Positions 27,466-36,798 of a DNA stretch of 64,000 bases are shown here, piece by piece; position 1 is the stretch's first letter; every line of letters starts with the position of its first letter. The stretch is from OPU3-GD-OMZ sp001901525 (GTDB lineage Bacteria; Pseudomonadota; Gammaproteobacteria; Methylococcales; Methylomonadaceae): NCBI GenBank assembly GCA_963981505.1, contig CAXCEI010000001.1:104867-168866 (forward strand), read 5' to 3'. The notes under the pieces are model-generated. The model made no database searches, was not told the origin of the DNA, and saw only the letters and a list, made by a program, of their open reading frames with translations. A program made the position numbers and the translations under genes.

Positions 27466-28281
27466 TTACAGTTCCAATTCAACCTCATACCCTGAAAATT
27501 TCCGAATATTGATAACACCCGTATCTAAAATCAAATATTGCCCTTTAATTCCTTGCAGTAACCCAGAAACTTCAGCCTGTTTATCCAAGTTAAATGACTT
27601 CACTTTTTCAGGGTACACGGTCACCGGAAAATGAATATCCACTGCCGCCTCAGCATCAAGATATTCAATAGCATCTTGACTAAACGATCCCGCTACCACG
27701 GCCAACTCCTCCTGACATTCTGCAACCAACCGATCACGCACTACGATCAAATCTTCATCACCCACTTGATTTTTCAACATCCGCTGCCAATTGGTTTTAT
27801 CTTTAACATGTTTTGCCAGAACAACTTCAATAAGACCCGACAAATACCGTGACTTTACTTTAAAAATAGGCAATGCCTGAACCGCCCCTTGATCAATCCA
27901 ACGAATAGGGATTTGTGAATATCGCGTAATCCCGACCTTAACACCGGATGTTTTTGCCAAATACACAAAATGGGGCTGCATACAAAAAGCTTCGCCCCAC
28001 TCAGGTTCTCGACAGGTTCCCTGCTCAAAATGGCATTGCTCAGGCTTCATAATGCACATATCACACTGGGCTAACGAAATAAAACAAGGGTAACAATGTC
28101 CTTGATTAAAACTTTTCTTCGTCTGACGCCCACAATGCACACAAAAAATATTGCCGGTATGACGCAAAACAATAGTCCGTCCAATCAAAGCATTTAAATT
28201 GACCCGTTCATCCGTCAATGGCAATTGATAACCAACAGTTTCATCTAATTTAACAACCATCTTTCTTAACTGTCCTAACAT
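27466..28281 (-). CDS. DUF2797 family protein
   Basis: A 271-residue protein of a conserved family without an assigned role. The N-terminal third holds cysteine pairs spaced like zinc ligands (FCVHCGRQT, GHCYPCFI, QCDMCIM), and the middle part, with HFVYLAKTSGVKVGITR, resembles a GIY-YIG nuclease-like fold. The C-terminal part is a small beta domain ending in SGYEVELEL. It probably handles nucleic acids, but I do not assign a function. It stands alone between two convergent or divergent neighbours. Confidence 0.75.
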   Translation of the reverse strand: MLGQLRKMVVKLDETVGYQLPLTDERVNLNALIGRTIVLRHTGNIFCVHCGRQTKKSFNQGHCYPCFISLAQCDMCIMKPEQCHFEQGTCREPEWGEAFCMQPHFVYLAKTSGVKVGITRYSQIPIRWIDQGAVQALPIFKVKSRYLSGLIEVVLAKHVKDKTNWQRMLKNQVGDEDLIVVRDRLVAECQEELAVVAGSFSQDAIEYLDAEAAVDIHFPVTVYPEKVKSFNLDKQAEVSGLLQGIKGQYLILDTGVINIRKFSGYEVELEL

Positions 28282-28426
28282 ATCCCCTCTTAAATACTTA
28301 ATTATTCAAAACAAACCCCAGTTTACCACCGGATAAAGACTAACAATGACAGGAAAAACAAGCTATTCTTTAACCCACCAATCACACAGTGTTTTTTTAA
28401 GTTTAATTAAATCTTAAGGAGTCAGT

Positions 28427-28993
28427 ATGCCCTTATACAACGTCTCACCCGGCAAGAACCCTCCCCACGATATCAATGTTATTATCGAAATCCCCGCCCA
28501 GGGAAACCCAGTTAAATACGAAGTTGATAAGAAATCAGCCGCTTTATTTGTGGATCGATTTATGGGTACCGCTATGCAATACCCCAGCAACTACGGTTAT
28601 ATTCCACAAACATTATCCAGTGATGATGACCCCGTTGACGTCCTTGTGATCACCCCGGTGCCACTCTTATCGCGCTGCATCATTCGCTGTCGCCCCGTTG
28701 GTCTGCTTGATGTTACTGACGATGCCGGACCTGATCCCAAAATTCTCGCTGTACCGATCAAAAAGCTAACGTCTTTTTATAACCATATCAACGATTATCA
28801 AGACTTTCCCGACGCCTCCTTGGTCACCATTGCGCATTTCTTTGAACACTATAAAGACCTAGAGGATAACAAATGGGTACAAGTTAAGGGCTGGCTCAAC
28901 AAAGAGGCTGCCTATGACGAAATTACCAAATCGATTACCCGCTATCAAATTAACCAACAAGATCGCCGCGAATTAGACCGAAGATTACCTTAA
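28427..28993 (+). CDS. ppa: Inorganic pyrophosphatase (family I)
   Basis: Hydrolyses pyrophosphate to phosphate. It has the family I pattern MQYPSNYGYIPQT, then DDDPVDVLVITP with the three metal-binding aspartates, and KDLEDNKWVQVKGW near the C-terminus. The length of 188 residues is normal for a bacterial enzyme. AAGGAG stands seven bases before the ATG. Its coexistence with a PPi-dependent phosphofructokinase means the cell has two sinks for pyrophosphate. A DUF2064 gene follows after four bases. Confidence 0.95.
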   Translation: MPLYNVSPGKNPPHDINVIIEIPAQGNPVKYEVDKKSAALFVDRFMGTAMQYPSNYGYIPQTLSSDDDPVDVLVITPVPLLSRCIIRCRPVGLLDVTDDAGPDPKILAVPIKKLTSFYNHINDYQDFPDASLVTIAHFFEHYKDLEDNKWVQVKGWLNKEAAYDEITKSITRYQINQQDRRELDRRLP

Positions 28994-28997
28994 CAAT

Positions 28998-29630
28998 ATG
29001 CCCTACCTTTTCAATGAGGCCCGCATCCTTATCTTCAGTAAAGCCCCCATACCAGGGCATGTTAAAACCCGACTCTGCCCCCCGCTAACCGACCAAGCCG
29101 CCAGCCAAGTACACAGACAACTGACAACCCGCACCTTAAAAATGGCTTGCAAAGAAGCCATTTGCCCAGTCCAACTGTGGTGTAGCCCATCCTCTACACA
29201 CAGTTTCTTTACAACGCTAAAAGAAAACTTTCCGGTTACCTTAGAAAAACAAGCGGGAAATAATTTAGGGGAAAAGATGCACCATGCCTTCTGCACATCC
29301 CTTCAATCAGCGCAACACGTCATCCTCATTGGGTCAGATTCACCCTCGCTATCACCTGAAGTTTTGAAAAATGCAATTGTGGCACTCAAGAACCACCATG
29401 ACATTACACTGGCCCCTGCGCTAGACGGCGGTTATGCTTTGATCGGACTCAACCGACCACAGCAACGGTTATTCAAAGAAATAAATTGGGGAAAACAAGA
29501 CGTCCTAACAACGACCCTAAAGCGCATCAAGACCTTAAAACTTAACTACTATGAACTACCACTGCAATGGGATGTCGACACCCCTGAAGATCTGACTCGT
29601 TACCAAGCACTCAAACAAAACATACCCTGA
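28998..29630 (+). CDS. DUF2064 / TIGR04282-type glycosyltransferase-like protein
   Basis: A 210-residue nucleotidyltransferase-like (GT-A fold) protein. It starts with ILIFSKAPIPGHVKTRLCPP, the mobA-like nucleotide-binding signature of the family, and has LIGSDSPSLSPE and PALDGGYALIGL, both well conserved. Members are annotated as arsenosugar biosynthesis glycosyltransferases in some genomes, but no arsenic genes are here, so the acceptor is unknown. It is the second gene of a unit with ppa and convergent with panD, the stops being two bases apart. Confidence 0.8.
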   Translation: MPYLFNEARILIFSKAPIPGHVKTRLCPPLTDQAASQVHRQLTTRTLKMACKEAICPVQLWCSPSSTHSFFTTLKENFPVTLEKQAGNNLGEKMHHAFCTSLQSAQHVILIGSDSPSLSPEVLKNAIVALKNHHDITLAPALDGGYALIGLNRPQQRLFKEINWGKQDVLTTTLKRIKTLKLNYYELPLQWDVDTPEDLTRYQALKQNIP

Positions 29631-29632
29631 AT

Positions 29633-30013
29633 TTAAGCGGCTTGGACCGGGATAGCATGACCACAACGAACCACTTCATTGTCAGCGTTAAAATAAATCA
29701 ACTTAGGCTTAAAAGATTCCAATTCTTGCGCATCAAGCGCAGCATAAGCGCATATGATCACTAAATCACCCTTACTGGCCAACCGCGCTGCGGCTCCATT
29801 TACGGAAATAATACCAGAACCGTCCTCTGCTCGAATAGCATAGGTCGTAAAACGCGCGCCATTATCAATATTATAGATCTGAATCTGCTCATACTCACGG
29901 ATTCCGGCCAATTCGAGAAATTTACCATCTATTGCACAAGACCCTTCATAATCAAGCTCAGAATGAGTAACACTCGCCCGATGTAATTTCGCTTTGAGCA
30001 TTGTTGTCTGCAT
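29633..30013 (-). CDS. panD: Aspartate 1-decarboxylase
   Basis: Makes beta-alanine for pantothenate. It is a pyruvoyl enzyme processed by self-cleavage between glycine and serine in YEGSCAIDGKF (residues about 23-25); the serine becomes the pyruvoyl group. Other conserved parts are YNIDNGARFTTYAI and NGAAARLASKGDLVIICAYA. At 126 residues it has the normal length. It lies downstream of panB and panC in the same direction, completing the local pantothenate set. Confidence 0.96.
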   Translation of the reverse strand: MQTTMLKAKLHRASVTHSELDYEGSCAIDGKFLELAGIREYEQIQIYNIDNGARFTTYAIRAEDGSGIISVNGAAARLASKGDLVIICAYAALDAQELESFKPKLIYFNADNEVVRCGHAIPVQAA

Positions 30014-30094
30014 AAGTAAGTTCTTAATATTTTTGGAACAGAATATTATGCCTTAATCTAATAAAACACACAACCCAAACACCCCTACGCTCAT

Positions 30095-30952
30095 TTAAAA
30101 CTCGCTACGCATAACCCGAATATTATCAATTAAACGCGTTTGACCCAACATAACCGCCGCTAAAATCACCCATGATGCATGTTCATTAGCTGCTGGAAGT
30201 AAATCTTCGACACTACAAATTGAAAAAAAGTCAACGGTAAAACCTGCCTTCTCAAGTGTTTCTATCTGCTCTTTTTCTATGCCCGCCCAATCCCGTCGGC
30301 CATTTTTTAGTTGATCCTTTGCCTGACATAAAGACCGATATAACAACGGTGCGCTCTGACGCTCCAAGGCATTTAAATAAGAATTCCTTGAACTTAAAGC
30401 CAATCCGTCGCTCTCCCGAACGGTTGGAATAGCTTTCACCTGCACCGGAAAATTCAATTCCGAAATCATTTTACGGATAATCAACAATTGTTGAAAATCC
30501 TTTTCTCCCAAGAATAATTGATTCGGCTGCACAATATTGAGTAATTTACAGACAATGGTCGCCACACCTGAAAAATGACCGGGTCTAGAGCGACCACAAT
30601 GGCGCCCTGCAAGATCGCCAACCGCCACAGTGGTACTCGCCCCATTAGAAAAAACACTAGCATTAGTGGGTAAAAACAGCAAATCAACCCCGAAAGCTTC
30701 GAGTTTTTGCCTATCCTTATCCACTGTGCGCGGATAAGCATTAAAATCTTCACCGGGGCCAAATTGTAAGGGATTGACAAAAATACTAACAACAACGCTA
30801 TCGGTTCTCTTTTGCGCTTGCTCCACTAAATGTAAATGCCCTGCGTGCAGATTACCCATGGTCGGCACAAAACCTACCGTTTCACCATTGGATCGCCATT
30901 TATCTACCCACTGCCGGATAGAATCAATATCCTTACAGACCTGAAGCGCCAT
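30095..30952 (-). CDS. panC: Pantothenate synthetase
   Basis: Joins pantoate and beta-alanine with ATP. The nucleotidyltransferase motif VPTMGNLHAGHLHLVEQA gives the HxGH site, followed by FVNPLQFGPGEDF, and LFLGEKDFQQL; VRESDGLALSSRN is the KMSK-like region. The length of 285 residues is normal. Its start overlaps the panB stop by one base. Confidence 0.96.
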   Translation of the reverse strand: MALQVCKDIDSIRQWVDKWRSNGETVGFVPTMGNLHAGHLHLVEQAQKRTDSVVVSIFVNPLQFGPGEDFNAYPRTVDKDRQKLEAFGVDLLFLPTNASVFSNGASTTVAVGDLAGRHCGRSRPGHFSGVATIVCKLLNIVQPNQLFLGEKDFQQLLIIRKMISELNFPVQVKAIPTVRESDGLALSSRNSYLNALERQSAPLLYRSLCQAKDQLKNGRRDWAGIEKEQIETLEKAGFTVDFFSICSVEDLLPAANEHASWVILAAVMLGQTRLIDNIRVMRSEF

Positions 30953-31767
30953 TAAAAACCATGCTCCGCTAATGGAAACTCCTGCGCCTTAACCGCTTTA
31001 ACGAACGCTCCAACAGCAGCCTGAATAGTACCCGTCTCGGCCATATAATTCTTTGAAAACCGCGGCCGCCTACCAATACTAATATCTAAAATATCATACA
31101 AAACAAGAACTTGACCATCACAATGACGACCCGCGCCAATTCCAATAATCGGTATACTCAGAACCTGACTAATACGTTCTGTCAGAGCACTCGGAATACA
31201 CTCCAAAACCAACAGACTAATACCTGCACGTTCAAGCGCGATAGCATCCTCAATGATTTTATCGGCGGCTATAGCACTTTTTCCCTGCACAACATAACGC
31301 CCCAATTGATTAATTGACTGCGGCAACAAGCCTAAATGCCCACAAACAGGAATACCCTCTGCAACTAAAGCAGAAACAACGTCCACCTTTGGCCCTTCCA
31401 ACTTAACCATCTGAGCACCACTCTCGCGAACAAGCCTTGCCGAATTATGTAAAGCCATGCTAGCAGTAGCGCAGCTCATAAACGGCAAGTCAGCAAGCAC
31501 TAAGGCCCTTTTGCTTGCCTTAACGACACACCGGGTATGATAGACCATGTCATCCATCGTCACCGCTAACGTGTTGTCATCCCCCTGAACGACCATTCCT
31601 AAAGAATCGCCGACTAAAATAATATCGACACCCGCCTCATCAATAAGTTGTCCAAAACTAGCATCATAGGCCGTCAAACACACAATCTTCTCGCCGTGCA
31701 GTTTCATCCTATTCAAATCCAATACGGATAACAGCCCTTCTTGAGCAGTCACTGGGTATAACGTCAT
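30952..31767 (-). CDS. panB: 3-methyl-2-oxobutanoate hydroxymethyltransferase
   Basis: Adds a one-carbon unit from methylene-tetrahydrofolate to 2-oxoisovalerate, the first step to pantoate. Typical segments are CLTAYDASFGQLIDEAGVDI, VGDSLGMVVQG, VKLEGPK and GIGAGRHCDGQVLVLYDIL. At 271 residues it is of normal length. It lies 13 bases downstream of folK and is coupled to panC, so folate-linked and pantothenate genes share a unit. The 2-oxoisovalerate substrate comes from the ilv pathway encoded nearby. Confidence 0.96.
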   Translation of the reverse strand: MTLYPVTAQEGLLSVLDLNRMKLHGEKIVCLTAYDASFGQLIDEAGVDIILVGDSLGMVVQGDDNTLAVTMDDMVYHTRCVVKASKRALVLADLPFMSCATASMALHNSARLVRESGAQMVKLEGPKVDVVSALVAEGIPVCGHLGLLPQSINQLGRYVVQGKSAIAADKIIEDAIALERAGISLLVLECIPSALTERISQVLSIPIIGIGAGRHCDGQVLVLYDILDISIGRRPRFSKNYMAETGTIQAAVGAFVKAVKAQEFPLAEHGF

Positions 31768-31780
31768 AATTTATTTTACT

Positions 31781-32281
31781 TTAATTAATCTTTATCAGTC
31801 CAGATAACGGACAATTTGAAACCAACGCAGTTATGGTGCCCAAACCGGGCACTTGAATATCCTTATCGATTTCTTCTAGAGGGTATAAAACAAAGGCGCG
31901 ATCAGCGAGCCCAGGATGCGGTACAACCAAATCAGGTTCCCGAATGCATTGCTCACCAAACAATAATAAATCAAGGTCCAACGTCCTCGCCACCCAACGT
32001 TCGCCGGTTCTCAGTCGGCCCTGACTATTCTCTATCTTCTGTAAGGCGCGTAACAAGACCAACGCCGGCAGTTGAGCGACGACTTTCATCACTGCATTCG
32101 TATAATCAGGCTGATCTTGTGGACCCATTGGAGGACTGCGGTAAAGCGATGAAAAACCCAATTCATCAACCTTTGCTAGATCGTTGATCGCACGACGCGC
32201 TTGGTCAATTTGCACGATGGGGTCAGCCAAATTACTCCCCAACCCAATAAATGCAACGACCTTTTCCTCACAATAAATCAT
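31781..32281 (-). CDS. folK: Dihydropteridine pyrophosphokinase
   Basis: Transfers pyrophosphate from ATP to 6-hydroxymethyl-dihydropterin in folate synthesis. It has FIGLGSNLADPIVQIDQA near the N-terminus and RWVARTLDLDLLLFGEQ, then VPHPGLADRAFVLYPL, all family signatures. The length of 166 residues is normal. The start overlaps the stop of pcnB as ATGA, a common gammaproteobacterial arrangement. Confidence 0.95.
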   Translation of the reverse strand: MIYCEEKVVAFIGLGSNLADPIVQIDQARRAINDLAKVDELGFSSLYRSPPMGPQDQPDYTNAVMKVVAQLPALVLLRALQKIENSQGRLRTGERWVARTLDLDLLLFGEQCIREPDLVVPHPGLADRAFVLYPLEEIDKDIQVPGLGTITALVSNCPLSGLIKIN

Positions 32282-33654
32282 TGTGAAATCACAACATGCT
32301 TACTGCGTACCGCCGTTTTTTTTCGCCGCCTAACTCTTTTCTTTGCGCCAGGTATCGTGCGCACCATTTCTTTTTGGCGCTCATTATTAGCCTCCTGAAA
32401 TTCAGTCCACCACTGCGCTAACTCAAGGCTTGCATTACCCGTCTGCGCTCTCAGCAACAAAAAATCATAAGCTGCTCGAAAACGCGGATGTGCCAAAACA
32501 CGAAAAGCACGCGCCCCTGCCCGCTGCTCAAAACGTGGTTGCAAACCCCAAACCTCTCGCATAGACAAGCCAACTCTTTTAGGAAATGCCGTAAAATTTA
32601 CCTGACGGCCAATGGCTTCATTACCGGCCTCCTGAAAAGCCATAACTTCGTTCATTCCTTTCTGTACTTTTATCGCTACAAGACTTTGCACAGTATCCCA
32701 TAAAAAAGCTGACAATAAAAAATAGGACGTCACGGGCTTTCCTTCCGCTATCCGTGAATCGGTATTTCCTAACGCTTTAAGTAGCAACGCCCGCGGGAAG
32801 TCACCTTCAGCCTGCCTCAGACACTTATCGGTATCGGGAAAAAGAACTGCAAATAACCGATAGCGTTCCAATAACTCAAAAACCGCAATCGCAGACCCCG
32901 ATAAAAAAAGTTTCAGAACTTCGTCATAAAGGCGCGCCGATGGAACATCTTGCAGCAGGTTAGCCATTTCACCCATACTTTTCGCACTCTCAGGATCTAA
33001 CTGAAAATCCAACTTAGCAGAAAACCTGACTGCCCGTAACATTCTCACAGGGTCTTCACGATAACGCACTTCAGAATCACCGATTAAACGCAAAATTCCC
33101 TGCTGATGATCTTTAAAGCCATTAACGTAATCGATAATTGAAAAATCACGAATATTATAATAAAGCGCATTGACCGTGAAATCTCGCCGCCAAACATCTT
33201 CTTCAATCGTGCCATAAACATTGTCACGCAACAAACGCCCATTTTCATGAACCCGATCAGCCCCCCCATCATCACCGGAAGCACCTCTAAAGGTTGCCAC
33301 CTCAATAATTTCACGGCCAAAATGAACATGCGCCAATCTAAATCGTCGCCCAATTAATCTGCAATTACGAAAAATAGCCTTAATTTGCTCAGGACTGGCA
33401 TCCGTCACCACATCAAAATCTTTCGGCTCAAGCCCTAACAACAAATCCCTTACACAGCCCCCAACCAGATAAGACTGATAACCATTACTCTTAAGCCGAT
33501 ACAGCACTTTAAGCGCATTATCACTGATTTGCGCCCTCGATACCGTATGTGCTGATCGTGGATAAACTTCAAAACCTGATTCAGAATCAGGACTCTTGGG
33601 TGATGAAACGAGTTTTTTTATAAAATCAAAAATCGACCTTTTCCTATAACTCAA
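32278..33654 (-). CDS. pcnB: Poly(A) polymerase I
   Basis: Adds poly(A) tails to RNA 3' ends and so speeds decay. The nucleotidyltransferase active site is seen in YLVGGCVRDLLLGLEPKDFD and VVTDASPEQ, with RRDFTVNALYYN and the RRFRLAHVHFG segment that separates PcnB from CCA-adding enzymes. The very basic C-terminus (GAKKRVRRRKKTAVRSKH) is a usual RNA-binding tail. It has 458 residues and is coupled to folK by a four-base overlap. Confidence 0.95.
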   Translation of the reverse strand: MSYRKRSIFDFIKKLVSSPKSPDSESGFEVYPRSAHTVSRAQISDNALKVLYRLKSNGYQSYLVGGCVRDLLLGLEPKDFDVVTDASPEQIKAIFRNCRLIGRRFRLAHVHFGREIIEVATFRGASGDDGGADRVHENGRLLRDNVYGTIEEDVWRRDFTVNALYYNIRDFSIIDYVNGFKDHQQGILRLIGDSEVRYREDPVRMLRAVRFSAKLDFQLDPESAKSMGEMANLLQDVPSARLYDEVLKLFLSGSAIAVFELLERYRLFAVLFPDTDKCLRQAEGDFPRALLLKALGNTDSRIAEGKPVTSYFLLSAFLWDTVQSLVAIKVQKGMNEVMAFQEAGNEAIGRQVNFTAFPKRVGLSMREVWGLQPRFEQRAGARAFRVLAHPRFRAAYDFLLLRAQTGNASLELAQWWTEFQEANNERQKEMVRTIPGAKKRVRRRKKTAVRSKHVVISQ

Positions 33655-33800
33655 ATTAAATTTATGACAGCATTCTAACAGTTAGATAAAATTTCGTACA
33701 AATAACACTGAATTAAAAACCAAAAGCCTTGACCTTTTGATCAATTTATTATTAGCTAGTAAACCAGTAGGCATGACATTTAACAGAGGGAATTTTAACT

Positions 33801-34043
33801 ATGACAACAAAATCATTACCAAATTTTAAAAGTATCACCGCTATTTTAAGCTCCGTACAAGATATTTTAATTAACAAGGTAGTCAAAACATTATTGGAGA
33901 CGCCACTGCTATCTAGCCTATTTGTTACTGACTTTGCCATTTTACTTTTTCTTCGCCCCCCCGTCCTCTTTTCACTCATCATGTTAGGTGGGCTCGTCGG
34001 TCTGGCAATGTACTTCGGCCAAAAACTGGCTTTATTCAAATAA
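33801..34043 (+). CDS. Small hydrophobic protein, unknown
   Basis: An 80-residue protein that I do not recognise. A polar N-terminal 45 residues, probably amphipathic helix, is followed by one or two membrane segments (about residues 43-52 and 56-73). The start is supported by AGAGGG ten bases before the ATG. It ends 28 bases before the RDD gene in the same direction, so the two may be expressed together. Confidence 0.6.
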   Translation: MTTKSLPNFKSITAILSSVQDILINKVVKTLLETPLLSSLFVTDFAILLFLRPPVLFSLIMLGGLVGLAMYFGQKLALFK

Positions 34044-34071
34044 ACAAACCAGCAGAATATTCGCAGAAACC

Positions 34072-34506
34072 ATGTCAATCAAGCAAAAAAACTCACCCGC
34101 TCACCCGGGATTTTTCCGCCGCTTGTGTGCCATTTTCTACGACACATTTCTGCTAGTAGCCTTATTGTTTATTTTTACAGCAATTGCCTTACCGTTTAAT
34201 GATGGCGAAGCGATTACGCGTAGCCCTTTATATCTTGGATACCTTATCAGCATCTGTTTTTTGTTTTTTGGCTGGTTCTGGACTCATGGAGGGCAAACGC
34301 TAGGTCTACGCGCATGGAAGCTACAAATCTTAACAACATCCGGACAACCCCTAAGTTGGAGAAATGCTTTTTTCCGATTCATTTGGGCAACTCTTTCTTG
34401 GGGATTATTCGGACTAGGCTTTCTTTGGATTTTGTTCGACAAAGAAAAAAAGTCCTTACATGACAGGCTTTCTGGCACCCAAGCTTTTATCACCGCTAAG
34501 GATTAA
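34072..34506 (+). CDS. RDD family membrane protein
   Basis: A membrane protein of 144 residues with the RDD fold: the N-terminal segment GFFRRLCAIFYDTFLLVALL carries the R..D signature, then two further hydrophobic segments and the typical GQTLGLRAWKLQI and KKSLHDRLSGTQ. The open frame begins at 33988, but the ATG at 34072 gives the normal N-terminus and leaves the preceding small gene free. The family has been linked to ion exchange in a few bacteria; the role here is unknown. It is commonly placed next to lptG in gammaproteobacteria, as here. Confidence 0.85.
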   Translation: MSIKQKNSPAHPGFFRRLCAIFYDTFLLVALLFIFTAIALPFNDGEAITRSPLYLGYLISICFLFFGWFWTHGGQTLGLRAWKLQILTTSGQPLSWRNAFFRFIWATLSWGLFGLGFLWILFDKEKKSLHDRLSGTQAFITAKD

Positions 34507-34516
34507 TAACGCCCAT

Positions 34517-35584
34517 TCACCGCAAGGATGAAATGACCATACTCGCCAAAGCCAGAATAGTTAAACTGGGCAAAACGCCCATTAACAAGGGATCAAGCCC
34601 GTACACCAACCCCATATAGCCGACTACTTTATTAAAAAGGTGGAACCCAATACCGAGCACCGTACCCACCAATATTCTAAAACCAATACTGGTAACCCGA
34701 TTCACCTTGACCACAAAAGGCACCGCAATTAATATCATCACCATAATAACAACAGGACTTGTCACCCGATTCCAAAACGCTAACTCCAGCGCATCTGTTT
34801 TCTGTTCATTTTTCTTTAAAAACTGTATGTAATGAAATAAATTGACCGATGAGAGTGTCTCAGGCTTGACCAAAACAATATCCAAAAAACGCTGTGTAAT
34901 TGAAAAAGGCCAGCGTTTTTCTTCAATTTGCCTCGAAAACACTTTTTCAGAACCCACCTGAACTGCAGAAATTCCCCGCGTCAACCATTCGTTCTCCTTT
35001 ATAAAAGTCGCTTCATGTATGAATGAAAAGACTTTTAAATGACGCTGCTCATCCAACTCATAAACCACCAAATCACCTAAATGACCTTCGCCCTTAAATT
35101 TACGAACATTAATATAATTTTTCCCATCCCGCAGCCAAAAACCATTTTCACTTTTTGTCATGAGCGCTTTATTTTGCGCTTCCGCTCGCATTGTTTTTGC
35201 TGAAACGGAAGCCTCCGGTACAACAAACTCACTAACCACGATTGAAACTAAAACCACAACTAAGCCGGCACACATCCCCGCCTTAATAATGGCAAAAATA
35301 GACAATGATGCTGAACGCATTGCAACCAACTCATGATTGTTCGCCATTGAACCCAGTGCAACCAAACTTGCCAGTAAAGCTGCCGACGGTGTTAACGCAT
35401 AAAAAGCAGCCGGTGTTGTTAATGCTAAATAATAAACAATCTGCCCAAGACCGTATTCCCCCTTGCCGATATCACCCATTTCATCGGCAAAGGTAAACAG
35501 ATTATAAAAAGTGAGTAATATTAAAATGGCAATAAAGTAAGCCTTTAAGACTTCTAAAGCGATATAACGCGTCAGTACATTCAT
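34517..35584 (-). CDS. lptG: LPS export ABC transporter permease LptG
   Basis: One of the two inner-membrane permeases that, with LptB, extract lipopolysaccharide toward the LptA bridge. It has membrane segments at the N-terminus (residues about 13-30, 60-85, 100-125), a periplasmic beta-jellyroll domain in the middle, and three more segments at the end. The coupling region GSMANNHELVAMRSASLS is present. The length of 355 residues is normal. Its start overlaps the lptF stop as ATGA. Confidence 0.95.
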   Translation of the reverse strand: MNVLTRYIALEVLKAYFIAILILLTFYNLFTFADEMGDIGKGEYGLGQIVYYLALTTPAAFYALTPSAALLASLVALGSMANNHELVAMRSASLSIFAIIKAGMCAGLVVVLVSIVVSEFVVPEASVSAKTMRAEAQNKALMTKSENGFWLRDGKNYINVRKFKGEGHLGDLVVYELDEQRHLKVFSFIHEATFIKENEWLTRGISAVQVGSEKVFSRQIEEKRWPFSITQRFLDIVLVKPETLSSVNLFHYIQFLKKNEQKTDALELAFWNRVTSPVVIMVMILIAVPFVVKVNRVTSIGFRILVGTVLGIGFHLFNKVVGYMGLVYGLDPLLMGVLPSLTILALASMVISSLR

Positions 35585-36708
35585 TCGACAAACCTTTGTC
35601 TAAAAATAACTTTTATCCACGGTAACCCAAAAAAACGAAGTAACAATAACAACCAAACCAAAAACATCAAAACATAAACCCACGTTAAACTAAACCAAAG
35701 TGGTAAAACACCTTTTAACAACCAACCCTGACTAAACTTCTGTAAATTCGCGTAACTAAAATAAATCAAAAATGCGACAATCACATTGCCATACACGCCG
35801 CCCCGCGGCGTTAATTGCGCTAAAGGAACCGCTAGCAAGCCTAACATCAATACCCCCAGAGGGACGGCAAGCCGCCGCTGTAATTCAGCGCTATTACGTA
35901 AAGAAAACCCATTCAATAACGCCTTTGTAGACTGAGCCTCGATGTGATAGCTGGGTAACTTATTATCCTTTTTAATCAATAAGGCATACTTATCAAAACG
36001 CTCTATCACAACATCTACCTGCCCGGGCTTACCACTTACCCGTTCCGCATCCTGTAAGACAATATAACGTCCCCCCGGCAAATCCTCTAGCTGTCCATAC
36101 GCTGCATTAATGACTTCAATATTTTTAGTTCTGTGATTGGTTGCAAAAACATTATGCATTCTATTATTGTCATCAATATCCTCAATAAAAAACATCAAAT
36201 CACCGCGCTGACGAAAACTACCTGAAATCAATCCCCTCAACTCAAACTGCTGTTGATCTTGATGTTTTATTTCAACAATATTCGATTCTGCCCAAGGAAT
36301 TGAAAATAAAGACAAACATAAGCTCACCACACTGACCGGTATTAAAAAGATAGTAATAGACTGATAAATACGCGCTAACCCAGCACCTCCAGAAGCAATA
36401 GCATCTATTTCATGATCACGATACATCCGCCCTAAAACAACTAACACCGCGATAAAAATGGCTGCCGGCAAAAAGCTAATACCGATACCTAAAGCCTTAT
36501 AGCCAACAATTTTTATAACAGCATCACTGGAAACATTCCCTTCGATCGCCTGACTCAGAACTTTTACAAACTTTTTACTCACCAAAATAATGACAATAAC
36601 AGATAAAACAGATGACGCTGTTTTAAATAATTCCCATGCGATCATTTTATCAAGCACGGTAAACAGGCGCCGGCGCCTAGACTTAGTTAATGAATTTATT
36701 TTCTGCAT
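35581..36708 (-). CDS. lptF: LPS export ABC transporter permease LptF
   Basis: Partner of LptG in the LptBFG complex. The topology is the same, with a periplasmic domain between two groups of three membrane segments, and the coupling segment GRMYRDHEIDAIASGGAG contacts LptB. It has 375 residues; the first 15, rich in arginine and lysine, are cytoplasmic. The gene is divergent from pepA, the standard arrangement in gammaproteobacteria. Confidence 0.95.
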   Translation of the reverse strand: MQKINSLTKSRRRRLFTVLDKMIAWELFKTASSVLSVIVIILVSKKFVKVLSQAIEGNVSSDAVIKIVGYKALGIGISFLPAAIFIAVLVVLGRMYRDHEIDAIASGGAGLARIYQSITIFLIPVSVVSLCLSLFSIPWAESNIVEIKHQDQQQFELRGLISGSFRQRGDLMFFIEDIDDNNRMHNVFATNHRTKNIEVINAAYGQLEDLPGGRYIVLQDAERVSGKPGQVDVVIERFDKYALLIKKDNKLPSYHIEAQSTKALLNGFSLRNSAELQRRLAVPLGVLMLGLLAVPLAQLTPRGGVYGNVIVAFLIYFSYANLQKFSQGWLLKGVLPLWFSLTWVYVLMFLVWLLLLLRFFGLPWIKVIFRQRFVE

Positions 36709-36729
36709 CGCTCTCTTAATAAATACTGT

Positions 36730-36760
36730 TATACGGTATATTATACGCCCGTGCCGTATA
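36730..36760 (-). promoter_or_regulatory. Probable lptF promoter region with inverted repeat
   Basis: On the minus strand GCGTATAATATACC supplies a perfect TATAAT -10 box (36740-36745) about 30 bases before the lptF start. It is flanked by the inverted repeat TATACGG (36730-36736) and CCGTATA (36754-36760). No good -35 box was seen. Confidence 0.4.
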
Positions 36761-36798
36761 GCTACGCATAATGCCTATAAACAATTTTGGAAAAAATT

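Noticed and set aside
31816..32187. A 123-codon plus-strand frame opposite folK
   Set aside because: folK is unmistakable on the other strand; the opposite frame has no ribosome site and no recognisable domain.
33752..34078. A 108-codon minus-strand frame opposite the small hydrophobic protein
   Set aside because: The plus-strand frame has a ribosome site and membrane segment and precedes the RDD gene; the minus-strand frame shows no such support.
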